Shown in pieces: positions 10,506 to 20,841 of a stretch of DNA of 64,000 nt (within the stretch, counting starts at the first letter, position 1; every line of letters starts with the position of its first letter). The DNA comes from Corydoras sp. C115. Its lineage: Eukaryota > Chordata > Actinopteri > Siluriformes > Callichthyidae. Location of the stretch: contig JAFMOC010000852.1 in assembly GCA_019802505.1 (NCBI GenBank), positions 1 through 64,000 of the forward strand. The letters run 5' to 3'. The notes beneath the pieces were generated by a model that had not been told where the DNA came from, did no database searches, and saw only the letters and a program-made list of their open reading frames with translations. Position numbers and translations under genes: made by a program.

Positions 10506-10739
10506 CAGAGCTGTTGTAAATATTGTAAATAAAGGTGAAGGGAAAAAGGAAAATTCGGTTTCCGACGTCTCAGAACCGCTTGTCCTACGCTACCCATAGA
10601 GTGTGTTACACCGGTATACACACTCCATCACCGTGTGAAATTAATAAAGGAAATGAAACTCACATGAAGACTGATCACATGTTAAAATAGAATGTGGCTC
10701 TCAGAAGAGCAATAAACAGAACCCAATGTATATAATGAT
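10506..10739. other. Flank between LINE and inverted lectin segment
   Basis: No gene is seen. The following sequence (from about 10740) matches the complement of 15985 downward. Confidence 0.4.
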
Positions 10740-10930
10740 GATCCACACAACCAGTGTTCCATGTTTCTGTGATTCAGTTCTGTGATTCAGTATTATTTAG
10801 GTTTAGAACACGGTGCAGCTGCTTTGAGACCATGCTCTATAGAAAAACAGTGTTTAATTAAAGTCTAAATAAAGAATAAAGCGCTATATAAACTAATAAA
10901 CCTGAAAGATGAATATGTAAGTAGGGTTAC

Positions 10931-11378
10931 CTGTGTGTTGAGGCTGTAGGTTTTCATTGGTGTTTGCACCCCTGGCCTTTGTGTCAGAGTCGTCAGCTGT
11001 ACAAATCTCAATACTCTCATAAATATCAACCACCGTCTCGATGGTTGTCTGTCAGATCCAATAAGCTATTAAGTTCAAGTTCAAGTTAAGTTCACGTTAT
11101 TTATTTATATAGGGCTTTTTACAACAGTACATCGTCACAAAGCAGATTTACAGAATGAAAAGCCTTCAAACCCCCAAAGAGCAAGCCAAAGAGACAGTGG
11201 CAAGAAAAAAGGTGAGTCTATTAAACGGGTCCTGCAGGACCGCCAGTCCAATTAATATTCATGTTCCATCCAGTATTCGTCGCAGAGCCATGGATGAAGA
11301 TCTGACTACACCTCCAGGAAGCCGGTCACACCTCAAAAGAAACAGACAATTATAGTACAAATTCTGCGTTCCAGACAT
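10931..11378 (-). pseudogene. Inverted copy of second-subfamily lectin first exon, broken
   Basis: The start codon (complement of 11376-11378) and about 17 coding bases match the exon at 15607. The exon is then interrupted by about 300 bases of interspersed repeat (about 11062-11360) and resumes at about 11060, running to a donor after 10931 (ACACAG|GTAACC). The resumed part is also 5 nt shorter than the + copy before the TATGAGAGTATT block, so the frame is lost. The ending SIEIC...NTNENLQPQHTG is kept. It is a dead inverted duplicate. Confidence 0.8.
11062..11360. repeat. Interspersed repeat inserted in the inverted lectin exon
   Basis: It contains AAGTTCAAGTT, TTTATTTATATAGGGC and a TCGTCACAAAGCAG...TTTACAGA motif shared with 3908-4026. 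It is absent from the + copy at 15607-15778, which is continuous. Confidence 0.65.
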
Positions 11379-11539
11379 CGTAAAACAAAACTCGCTCTGC
11401 TGATCTGTCGCTCTGCAGCAGCTCACAGTCAATACACTGGTTTAACAGAATCAACCTTCTGGAGACGTTAAAAAAGGAAGTGCTGACTGTTACACTGAGG
11501 GTATGTCCACAAATACACATGACATCATTAGATCAGTAC

Positions 11540-11895
11540 TGTAACAGGTGCCTAGGGCACCTGTCACCTGTTCTGTGTTTAGTTTTGTTCTGTTGAGTTA
11601 ATTAACATTCATTTGTCATTAGTTTAGTTAATTAACTCCTTATTGTCATTGGTTTGTTTTGTGCACGTGGTCGGGTGTCTTTTTATATATATTTCCGTTG
11701 TTTCTCGTCCTCTGTGCTGGTCGTTTGTTGTATGTCACTAGTCGGTTCGTACCTCATGTTTTTTGGTGTCACTACACCTTTAATAAACTCGTTCTTCGGC
11801 TACCTGCGTGCCTGGCTCCCTTCAGCGCGTTAAAGCGCGGCGGCTCTGCGCTTCCTATGCGCAGCCGCTTTATCCCGAGGTAGATGAGTCTGACA
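11540..11895 (+). repeat. 5' LTR of family A copy 1
   Basis: It is 356 bp long, starts TGTAACAGG and ends CTGACA. A perfect hairpin (9-bp arms, 3-base loop TAG) occupies 11544-11564. AATAAA lies at 11782-11787. A GC-rich hairpin near 11840-11870 (CTGCGC...GCGCAG core) is also conserved in copy 2. Confidence 0.9.
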
Positions 11896-12020
11896 GAACG
11901 ACCAGCCGGTCAATTTGGGGAGTCCAGAGCCCAGGTAAGCTATTTTCTAAATTTTTCTTTGCGGGGGCCGTGTAACCTCGTACTCGCGGCGCGTTCCGCC
12001 GTGTCCGCGAGTGCGCCGCT

Positions 12021-12870
12021 ATGCGCAGCCCGCCGTCCCGGAGCCGTAAGAACGGCTCTAACAGAGAGTTAACGGAGTATTACGACACCGATGATGAGTG
12101 GATGTGGAGGTATGGGTACGAGGCGCTCTGCGCAGAGGAATGTCTTGATCTGATCTGATTTAGATTTCCGATGGCGAGGCGGGCGAGGCGTACCTGTATG
12201 GGCATATTCTGCCCATACGAACCCTCCTCAACTCTGAGGAGTTCTGGACGGACACTCTGGTCCAGCTTGTTAAACCCCCCGTGGCGAGATCCAGACGCAG
12301 AGCGCGCCGGCGCGGTGCCAAGACGCAGCGTGCGCGCTGCGCAGCTGCTGAGCGCGGTACGTGCGCTGCGGGGCAGTCACGTGACGCGTCCGTGCCGGAC
12401 CGCGCTGTGTCTGGATCGCGCTGCTAGGGGGTGGTACCGGAGCCGGCACTCGGGGGGGTAAATGTGGATACATGTGGCGTGAGCGTGGTGTGTCCCCCTG
12501 ACTCGTGTGTCCAGTCCGTCTTCCATGTGTCAGATATGTCCGTGTCTTTGTGTTTGGGCATTGCGGTGGGGGTGTACCTCTACTGTGTGCAGGATGGCGA
12601 TCCCGAGGTGCAGATACACCCAGCGTGCGCGCCGGCCGAGGTCAGAGGGCGTGGCCCACTCCTCGTCCGCCGAGGGCGTCCACCGGACCACACAGCCAGA
12701 GGGCGTGGCCCACTCCGCGTCCGCCAAAGGCGCTCATCGGTCCACACAGCCAGAGGGCGCCCACCGGACCACGCAGCCAGAGGGCGTTCGGCACGCCTCC
12801 CCTGCAAAGGGCGTCCACCGGAGGGCGCCTGCCAAGCCTGGCTCGAGCGCGACCGCAGGGGCGGGGGTAA
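12021..12870 (+). pseudogene. Family A protein gene, copy 1, disrupted
   Basis: The frame starts at ATG 12021 (MRSPPSRSRKNGSN, as in copy 2) and reads an acidic Trp-rich block (DTDDEWMWRYGYEALCAEE). About 5 extra bases near 12150, from a GATCTGATCTG stutter, cause a stop and shift. The homologous frame resumes with GEAYLYGHILPIRTL, an EEFW motif and an Arg-rich block, meets a stop at about 12424, and continues with the hydrophobic segment SLCLGIAVGVYLYCV and a DGDPEV motif. Function is unknown. Comparison with the intact copy at 55341 shows that the reading frame, not just the DNA, was once conserved. Confidence 0.75.
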
Positions 12871-13224
12871 TGTAACAGGTGCCTAGGGCACCTGTCACCT
12901 GTTCTGTGTTTAGTTTCGTTCTGTTGAGTTAATTAATTCATTTGTCATTAGTTTAGTTAATTAACTCCTTATTGTCATTGGTTTGTTTTGTGCACGTGGT
13001 CGTGTGTCTTTTTGTATTTATTTCCGTTGTTTCTCATCCTCGGTGCTGGTCGTTTGTTGTATGTCACTAGTCGGTTCGTACCTCATGTTTTTTGGTGTCA
13101 CTACACTTTTAATAAACTCGTTCTTCTGCTACCTGCGTGCCTGGCTCCCTTCAGCGCATTAAAGCGCAGCGACTTTGCGCTTCCTATGCGCAGCCGCTTT
13201 ATTCCGAGGTAGACTACCGTGACA
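12871..13224 (+). repeat. 3' LTR of family A copy 1
   Basis: It is 354 bp long and nearly the same as the 5' LTR, with several substitutions and small indels, so this copy is older than copy 2. The hairpin at the start is intact (12875-12895). Confidence 0.9.
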
Positions 13225-13667
13225 AGTACATGTTCAGTGCTTTTTAAAATAAACACTGCCCTGGCTTTTTTTTGTGTGTGTTTTGCGATCGTACAACCTG
13301 AAATTAAAATTAATTGTTACAGATTTTACATTTTGAGTCATTTACAAAAAAAAAACGCCTTCTGACTTTACTTAGGACAAAATAGTAAAAATAACGTGTT
13401 ACTTCTCTTTTCTAGTCTGTTAGTGCGGCGACAGTCTAAGGTGCTGTCCACTCCATTAGTGTCTCAATGCAGCTGTGAAGTCCAAGAATTTTGTTACTCT
13501 CATTTCTTTTCTGTAGGGGGCGCACACTCTCAGAGGGAAACCACTATGCGCTTAACCTGCAGTATAAGCAGCGCCACCTTCTGTTTAGTTTGTTTGTGTT
13601 GTCAGGCACTATGCGCACTATGTGAGTTTGATGATTTTATGATGTTTATTTGAGAAAATGAGGGGCA
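13225..13667. other. Left arm remainder and spacer of the palindromic segment
   Basis: 13225 to about 13275 continues the arm that pairs with about 15375-15445. From 13280 to 13667 I find no gene; a T/A-rich stretch and a GTAGGGGGCGCACAC word (compare 16343) are present. Confidence 0.5.
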
Positions 13668-13862
13668 GGTTAGCTCAGTGGTTAGGGTGTTGGGTAATCA
13701 ATCTGAAGGTTGGGGGTTCAAATCCCAGGTCCACTGAAGTTACCAATGTGGGTCCTTGAGCAAGACCCTTAACCCTCATTGCTCCAGGGATGTTGTGATT
13801 AACCCTGTGCTCACCTTGTAAGTCGCTTTGGATAAAAGCATCCAATAAATGACCCAATTTAA
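13668..13862 (+). repeat. tRNA-headed SINE, second family
   Basis: The head has a GTTAGCTCAGTGGTTAGG A box and a GGGTTCAAATCCC B box. The body has GTGGGTCCTTGAGCAAGACC, and the tail is GGATAAAAGCATCCAATAAATG. This is the best preserved copy of the family here. It is a SINE, not a tRNA gene. Confidence 0.85.
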
Positions 13863-13920
13863 AATGACAAACAGTTGAGTTGGTGTAGCCACCTCTGGGC
13901 CTTTCAGGAAAGATGTAGAT

Positions 13921-15002
13921 CAGGGGTGATCAATACGTCGATAGGTCGATCGCTCGCGCAGGGGTGTCCGGTAGATCGCGACCGAGATTTGAAAAAAAAA
14001 AAGCGCTTATCATGTGTCAGCGTTTTTTTACAGTACAGTATCAGAAGCGCTTATACACACACACATATTTTAACACACACAATGTGTGTCATTCTGAATC
14101 GTGATCTCTATCCCTGTGAAAGTGAGTAGTCTGCTCGCCCCCCCTCCGTCTCTCTCGCTTTTCCCAAAAACGGCACGTGGTCACGCCTCCGTGCCTAAAT
14201 CTGAGCACTGCATCACGAATCACCCACATTAGATAGTTTATGTTTGTGTTTTTGCACTTTATTTGACTGAAAATATGAGTGAAGGACTTTGCTCCAAAAT
14301 AATTAAAATACCATTTTTATTTATAGTGTGAGGATTAATATTTTTTTACAACGTCAAACTCAAAATGCATTTGCTTTTATTTATGTTCATGTTCTCTTTG
14401 GTGAGATGCAGGTTACAGTGATTGTTTTACATTTGTGCTGTATACTGTGTGTTTGGTCATTTGGGTGGAACTAAAATCAAGTTTTCTCCATGCCATTTGC
14501 TGGAATGTCCATCTATCCATTATCTTCCCCTTTATCCTCTATTAGGGTCGCAGTGGGGTTCCCCATGCCCATCCAGGGGAGAAAGTTTCGGGGCGATGGG
14601 CAGATACAGCCAGGACAGGACGCCAATCTATCACTGGATACAAACACACACACTCTATACGGGGAAATTTGGAGAATTTAATTGACCTCGATCCATGGTT
14701 TTGGACTGTGGGAGGAAACCGGAGAACCCGGAGGAAACCCACGCGGACACGGGGAGAACATGGAAACTCTACCAAGATTGAGTCACCGTGCTGCCCATTT
14801 GCTGGAATGTTTTTAATAAAATAGCAATTTCTGTGAAAATGGCAATCTGAAGCAGTCTTTTCTATGCTGATTCACAATACTAACATGATGTGTGTAAACA
14901 GGTTTCAGTATAAAAGCCTAAAAAAAGATTAACCCTGGTAGATCTCCATGACCTGTCCAATGCAAAAGTAGATCTCGGGCCAGAAAAGTGTGGGCACCCC
15001 TG
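13921..15002. mobile_element. hAT-type transposon, TSD ATGTAGAT/GTGTAGAT
   Basis: The ends are CAGGGGTG and CACCCCTG, flanked by 8-bp repeats (13913-13920 and 15003-15010) that differ at one base. Removing it restores continuity with the related reverse-oriented segment at 62690-62850. The interior has a GATCGCGACCGAG-like subterminal word and no intact transposase. A SINE is nested at 14507-14793. Confidence 0.8.
14507..14793 (-). repeat. SINE nested in hAT element
   Basis: This is the first SINE family in reverse orientation. It is flanked by the direct repeat CATTTGCTGGAATG on both sides (about 14493-14506 and 14797-14810), a target-site duplication typical of LINE-mediated insertion. Confidence 0.82.
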
Positions 15003-15606
15003 GTGTAGATAAACTGACAGATCATGTGACCCGGTGTATGAGCTGAAGTCTGGTTCATCAGAAGAGCAGACATATGTGTGAGGACAGGAAGTGACACCTT
15101 AGGAGGCTGAATGTGCATGTGAGAAGCACTGTTGTGAACTTAGTGACTTTATCGTTATATTTAGTGACTTTTCAGAGCCTCTAGTGACTTATTTTTTTAA
15201 ATAAAGCAACTAGAGACAAATGTAGCGACCTTTTTGTTGTGTTGTTGAAGACTTTTGGAGATGAACAGATGCTCTTTAGTTACGGTCCCAAAACACTCAA
15301 GCTTACACCAACACCGCTTCACGCCCACACTGCAAATCAACTGCGCATGCACAGAGCCGCCACAGACTGACCACAGACAAAGTCGGAACAGAAAAAAATC
15401 CAGGGGAGTATTTATTTTTAAAAAGCACTGAACATGTACTGATCCAATGATGTGTATTTGTCTCATGTGTATTTGTGGACATACCCTCAGTGTAACAGTC
15501 TGCACTTCCTTTTTTAACGTCTCCAGAAGGTTGATTCTGTTAAACCAGTGTATTGACTGTGAGCTGCTGCAGAGCGACAGATCAGCAGAGTGAGTTTTGT
15601 TTTACG
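15003..15606 (+). other. Lectin-locus sequence and leader of the second-subfamily exon
   Basis: 15003-15125 is the complement of part of 62690-62770. 15375-15606 pairs with the left palindrome arm. It contains the uninterrupted site (around 15440) into which family A copy 1 inserted on the other arm. The final part probably holds the 5' UTR of the exon at 15607. Confidence 0.6.
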
Positions 15607-15778
15607 ATGTCTGGAACGCAGAAGGTTTGTTATAATGATGCTTTGGATCTGACAGACAAGAGAATCAAGATGATGGATGATGATAATTATGAGAGTATTG
15701 AGATTTGTACAGCTGACGACTTTGACACAAAGGTCAGGGGTGCAAACACCAATGAAAACCTACAGCCTCAACACACAG
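15607..15778 (+). CDS. C-type lectin-like receptor, second subfamily, first coding exon
   Basis: The 172-nt exon starts at ATG 15607 and ends in phase 1 at ACACAG|GTAACC. It encodes a hydrophilic tail ending NTNENLQPQHTG, a pattern known from the cytoplasmic exon of fish CD209-like lectins, where the next exon carries the membrane segment. A tyrosine is preceded by three aspartates (DDDNYESI), resembling the hemITAM layout of Dectin-1-type receptors; the inverted copy has VDIYESI-like coding instead. The family-typical membrane exon is not visible downstream. Splicing to the phase-compatible exon at 34808 is possible on paper but unproven. It is probably an isolated first exon of a broken gene. 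Confidence 0.6.
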
Positions 15779-16006
15779 GTAACCCTACTTACATATTCAT
15801 CTTTCAGATTTATTAGTTAATATAGCGTTTTATTCTTTATTTAGACTTTAATTAAACACTGTATTTCTATAGAGCATGGTCTCAAAGCAGCTGCACCGTG
15901 TTCTAAACATAAATAATGCTGAATCACAGAACTGAATCACAGAACCATGGAACACTGGTTGTGTGGATCACACATATACACATCAATACGTTCCCTTTAC
16001 TTTGAA

Positions 16007-16071
<65 letters not shown>

Positions 16072-16612
16072 CTCAGGAATCGCACTTCTGACCACACTTC
16101 TATTTGTGTGTAGTGTAGACCGGTCTGTGTGGATGTATTTAGGTTGCTAATTGGTTGTGTTAAGTTTCATAAAAAACTTTCAGAATTCGGAGGTTTCGTT
16201 CCAAAAGTATTTAATGTGTTTACTGAATAGACAGTGTAAAATATTAAACAATGAAAAATATGGACCTGAGAGCTCTGCCCCAAGTCCTCTACTTCATCCA
16301 TATAAGTCCTTCAGGAGGGCGTGACTTGCTTCTTCTGTGTGTGCGCCCCCTACAGACAACAGTCTTTTTCTCATAAGAACATCCACCAGAACATCTCTAA
16401 CTTCTCCCCCATCTGGTCCTGCTTTCTGCCCCCTTCAGGGGTATGAATTTATGACATGTTCCTGTTGACTGTCCTATTATTCAAATCTCTCTGCTCATTC
16501 ATCAAATAGTCATTTTCTCTGTTACCTGAACTATTCAACTATCATGAGTTTTAATTTACCATATTCCTTTTTGCTTGATTACTTAAAACCTACGTCACGT
16601 CACCAGGTAATT
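15779..16612. other. Right palindrome arm, GT/GA microsatellite and unassigned sequence
   Basis: 15779-15985 pairs with 10740-10930 in reverse. A (GT)n(GA)n run lies at about 16006-16069. The rest, to 16583, shows no gene. 16584-16612 is one member of a 29-bp inverted pair with 34351-34379. Confidence 0.6.
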
Positions 16613-18837
16613 AGAACAGAATAGAGTATAGAATAGAAAGCCTTTATTGTCATTATACCACGCATACACAGTATACATCATATAACGAGATTTAAGCTCC
16701 TCCTTAAAGTGCACATGGCATTATATATAAATAGAAAAAAACAATAGAAAAGACATGTGCAAAAATGTACTGTGCAAATAGACGTGTAGTGTGTCACATG
16801 ATATGCCAATTAGTGCAGGTTTCCGTTTAGCAATGAAATGGCTTTGGGAAAGAAGCTGTCCCTGAGTCTGTTTGTTTTGGCCCGTATGGACCTGTAGCGT
16901 CTGCCAGAAGGCAGCAGGTTGAAAAGGTGGAATCCGGGGTGAGTATTGTCCTTTAGGATGTTGCTGGCGCTGCTGAGACAGTGGGAGTGGTAGATGGAGG
17001 TTATGGAAGGCAGGGAGCAGCCAATGATTTTTTCGGATGTGTTGGTCACTCTCTGCCTTTTTTTGTCGGAAGTCAAGGATGAGTTCTTTTGTCTTGGTGG
17101 TATTCAGTGCCAAGTTGTTAGCTGCACTCCACTCACCAAGTTTCCGGAGCTCATCCCTGTATGCCGCCTCATCACCCCCGGTTATCCGTCCCACCACATC
17201 AGCAAATTTCACGATGATGTTTTCTGGGTGGATGGGACTGCAGTCATATGTGTAGAGTGAGTAGAGGAGTGGGCTCAGCACACAGCCCTGGGGGGAGCCG
17301 GTGCTGAGGGTGCGGATGGAAGAGAAGTAGGGGCCCAATTTTACCTGCTGGGGACAGTTGGTTAGGAAGTCCTTGATCCAGGAGCAGGTTGATGGTGGAA
17401 GCCAGATTATCTAACTTGGTGATCAGAATGTCCGGTATTATTGTATTGAAGGCAGAGCTGTAGTCAATGAAGAGCATCCTGACATAGCTCCCCCGTAACT
17501 CCAGGTGACTCAGCGCTGAATGAAGGGCGGTGGTTATTGCATCTACTGTGGATCTGTTTGTCCGGTATGCAAATTGGTGCGGGTCCAGAGCAGAGGGGGA
17601 GGCAGGTTCTGATGTGTTTTAGAACCAGTTTTTCAAAACACTTGGTAATGACAGGAGTGAGTGCTACCGGGCGGAAGTCATTTAGGCTGATTGTGGGTGA
17701 TTTTTTGGGAACTGGGATGATGGTGGCTGATTTCAAACAGGCTGGGATGATGGCTTGTTCCAGTGACAGGTTGAAGATAATGGTGCACCTTCCCTGGTAC
17801 ACCATCTGGGCCTGTGGCCTTCCAGGGGTTCACGGCACGAAGGGCCCGTCTCACATCTTCAGCAGTAAGAATGAGTGGAGGGGAACCAGAGACTGAAATG
17901 GGTTGTAGTGGGGAGGTGGGTGGTGGTGTGGTTGAATGTTCCTGGGACTCGAAGTGGGCATAGAAGCAGTTTAGTTCTTCCGCTAGTGATACATCTGAGT
18001 CACTAGGTGTCGCAGGGCAGCCTTTGTAGTTGGTAAAGGACTGGATGCCCTGCCATATTTGTCGAGGATTGTTGAGCTGTTCCTCTATCATCTTCTTATG
18101 CTCTGCTTTGGCGGTCCTGATACCTCTCTTTAGGTCGGCACGACTGGCACTGTATAGTGCTCTGTCTCCTGATCTAAAAGCTGCATCTCGGGCCTGAAGG
18201 AGTGTGTGAACCCGGTTTGTCATCCATGGTTTTTGGTTTGGATACACCCGGATTGATTTTTTCTCAGTGACCGTATCAATGTAGTGCCTAATGTAAGACA
18301 GAACAGTGTCTGTGTATTTGGCCAGGTCTTCGTGATGGAAGGCTTCCCACAGTGTTTGGTCGAAGCAGTCCTGCAGTTTGGTGAAGGCGTCGTCAGGCCA
18401 GGTGTTAATGGTGATCCTTTTGGGCTTTGTTTGTACGATGAGGGGGGTGTATGCGGGGGTGAGGAACAGGGAGAGGTGGTCTGACTGACCCTGATGGGGG
18501 AGGCTCTGTAAGCATGGCTCTGTAAGCATGTTTGATGTTTGAATATACATGGTCCAGAGTGTTCTCTCCCCTTGTTGGGCATTTCACATACTGATAGAAT
18601 TTTGATAAAACAGTTTTGAGGTTAGCTTTTTTAAAGTCCCCCGCAATGATATGAACGCCATTTGGATAAGCACGCTGATGGTTATTAATGGCATTCAGCA
18701 GCAGAGAAAGAGCTGTTTTATCATTTGCATCTGGTGGGATGTAGACTGCAGTAATGACAATTACAGTGAGCTCCCTAGGCAGGTAAAATGGTCTGCATCT
18801 CACCGACATGAACTCTAAGTCGGGAGAACCTTCATGC
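16613..18837 (-). mobile_element. L2-type LINE, 3' part (polymerase), split and degenerate
   Basis: On the - strand, from right to left, are the end of the endonuclease (IIAGDFKKANLKTVL, CPTRGENTLDHVY), a linker with WMTNRVHTLLQARDAA, and reverse-transcriptase blocks: WKATGPDGV, NDFRPVALTPVITKCFEKLV, LFIDYSSAFNTIIP and STGSPQGCVLSPLLYSLYT. A frame reading ANNLALNTTKTKEL and the C-terminal block NRLRDSFFPKAISLLN follow. The FADD site reads FADV, and several frameshifts separate the blocks, so it is dead. The 3' end is an AAAGCCTTTATTGTCATTAT motif at about 16640. The element continues at 33548 after two insertions. Confidence 0.9.
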
Positions 18838-18845
18838 ACGTAGAT

Positions 18846-19856
18846 CAGTGTTTCTCAAATAGTGGGGCGCGCCCCCCTGGGGGGGCGCAGTGCGGTGCCT
18901 GGGGGGGCGCATAACAAGATATCACAGAGCAAGTGATATTAAGTGTAATGAACAAACCCTCAAGAGACAACATGGAGAAATATTTAACAGGGACGAGGAG
19001 AGAAAAGCGGAGATAATGAGACCAACAAAAGTGAACCGAAAGTTAAAACGAGGAAATTTGTCGAAGTTAATGTAGCGTCTGGCTTCACTGTAACTGTAAC
19101 TTCACTGTAACTGAGGTGGGAGACGAAGAAAGACCGACGTGTATTCTGTGTCTTTAAATGTTGGCAGCGGACAGCGTGAAGACAAATAAATTAAGACGTC
19201 ACTTAAAGACATTACACCCCGATCACGCTGATAACCGCTTGAGTTTTTTTAAATCGAAAACGTGACGCGTATAACCAGAAATTATTAATGCTTTAAGAAA
19301 GCTGCTTCAGAAAACCTGTGCTGTAAAATGGGCGCGTTAGAGACATTAGTTCCGATTTCCTCATTTTGATAAAAAAAAAAAAAAAAAAAAAAAAACAGCA
19401 CAAATTGTCGTATTCATTTTAGTTTTGTAGGTTAAAGTGTTAATAAATTGTGCTCCTGAATTAATATTTCTGATGAATTTGAATTTATTATTAATTATTA
19501 ATTTTATTTAATTTCATGTTTCAGTATCAAATGCCCGTCAGTTCAAAAATGTTTCTGGTTTAAATAAGGATTTCATTCGTTTCTGTTACAAACTAAAAAA
19601 CAAAGTTAATAAAATGTTTCTTTGTTCTAAGTTGATCTATATTTCTTTCTTTTTTATTTTCTTTATTGTTAATAAGGAGACATTGTTATAAAAGAGTTGT
19701 ACTTAGAACAAATTTATAGACAAATGATACTACAGTGGGCGTGTAAAAATACTTTTTCATCAAATTTTGTCATGTGAAGGGGGGGGGGGGGGGCGGGGCG
19801 CAAAAAGTTCACTTCTTCCTAGGGGGGGCTTAACAGAAAATAATTGAGAATCACTG
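18846..19856. mobile_element. hAT-type transposon with BED-finger remnant, TSD ACGTAGAT
   Basis: Exact 8-bp repeats ACGTAGAT lie at 18838-18845 and 19857-19864. The ends are imperfect inverted repeats (CAGTGTTTCTCAA and TTGAGAATCACTG). A broken coding remnant includes a KLRRHLKTLHPDHADN motif, the C-terminal half of a BED zinc finger as found in ZBED/hAT transposases. The catalytic domain is missing. Poly-A (about 19371-19395) and poly-G tracts are present. It sits inside the endonuclease of the L2 element. Confidence 0.88.
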
Positions 19857-19885
19857 ACGTAGATGCAGAGCCCTCCACCTCTGTT

Positions 19886-20266
19886 TGTAACTGCCTACTT
19901 AAGCAGTTTATATTCTTAGTTGGTTTAAAGTTTGTAAAATTGTATAATAGTGTATAATAGAACTTGTGGAAAGAACTTCTGTTCTTCTAAGAACATTGAC
20001 AATGTTCTTTTCCATGGTTACACTGCTAATTACCGCAGTTACCACGTTACAAAGGTTCCAAAGTTAACATTTAGGGTCATTCGGAAAGTTAAGACCAGCA
20101 GGGTACAACGTGAAACCATAGCTCTCCTTAGATATTTCATGGAGCCAATGAGTTCTTAAGGTTGGGTGTAAGTTATGTACAAAGTTAAGGTGCTAACTTA
20201 AGAATAAACCTAATCAGTATTGGAAAGAATATTTGTGCTGTCAACTTTGAATCTGAGGAAGCTACA
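19886..20266 (+). repeat. 5' LTR of BEL/Pao element
   Basis: It is 381 bp long and the same length as the 3' LTR, with a handful of differences (for example GAAAG against GATAG near 19970). An AATAAA lies in an AAGAATAAACC word near 20202. Confidence 0.93.
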
Positions 20267-20392
20267 GTAAGAACTCATGGAAAAGTAAGAATTCACTGCT
20301 TCACTGCTTGAGGAATCCTGCAGATAGAAGATGCCAAATAGTCATAGTGATACGAATAGCAACGAGAACCAAATCTTCGTAGAGACAAGATC
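20267..20392 (+). pseudogene. BEL/Pao leader and start of gag
   Basis: This short stretch follows the 5' LTR. An ATG near 20331 opens a frame that runs to the gypsy insertion point at 20392 and would continue at 25579-25691. It is split by the insertion and is not functional. Confidence 0.6.
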
Positions 20393-20825
20393 TGTCATGG
20401 TTTGTGTTGTCACGTGGTGTTTTGTGTCACGCCCCCGTAATCACGCGCACCTGGGATTAGTCACCATTTCCTTATAAATACCCTACACGCCCGTCACTCA
20501 CCGCCAGTTTGTCTCGTGCCACGCGTCTGCCAGCCTAGACACTACTAGCCCGTCCGTGCGATCCTAGTTTTGGTTACCTCGTCCTGTGTTCCGGTTTTGC
20601 CCGTTTATGTGTTGTTATTCTCGCCGTCTAGTGCACTCCGTTCCGTTACCCTGTTAGTTTGTATTACTCCCCGTGTGACGTCATCACGCCTCGCCTCACC
20701 TTATCCACATCCTGTGTTCTGTGTCTTCATCTGTGGATTTAATAAACATCGTTGTGACTGTACCTGCACTCAGCTCGTTGTCTCCGAGTAGCGGATCCGC
20801 CTCGCTCGATCGTAAGATCGTTACA
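20393..20825 (+). repeat. 5' LTR of gypsy element 1
   Basis: It starts TGTCATGG and ends CGTTACA. A TATAAATA box lies near 20475 and AATAAA near 20740. The U5 end has a short hairpin (CGATC, four bases, GATCG). Confidence 0.93.
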
Positions 20826-20841
20826 TTACAAACTGGCCAAC

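Larger units (their letters stand above)
11540..13224 (+). mobile_element. Non-autonomous LTR element, family A copy 1, TSD AGTAC
   Basis: Two direct LTRs (11540-11895 and 12871-13224) flank a 975-bp interior. The ends follow TG...CA, and the exact 5-bp repeat AGTAC lies at 11535-11539 and 13225-13229. A purine tract (GGGGCGGGGGTAA) precedes the 3' LTR. There is no protease, reverse transcriptase or integrase. The interior aligns with copy 2 at 54834-57134 through the AGTCCAGAGCCCAGGTA leader and the coding region. The uninterrupted insertion site survives in the inverted paralogous segment at about 15440. Confidence 0.92.

Noticed and set aside
12171..12461. 96-codon + frame in family A copy 1
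   Set aside because: It is out of frame with the conserved family A reading frame; the homologous protein lies in another frame.
13675..13730. Possible tRNA gene (A and B box)
   Set aside because: The promoter boxes belong to a SINE head. The acceptor stem does not close, and several copies share the same non-tRNA body.
17537..17896. 119-codon + frame
   Set aside because: It is the antisense of the L2 reverse transcriptase.
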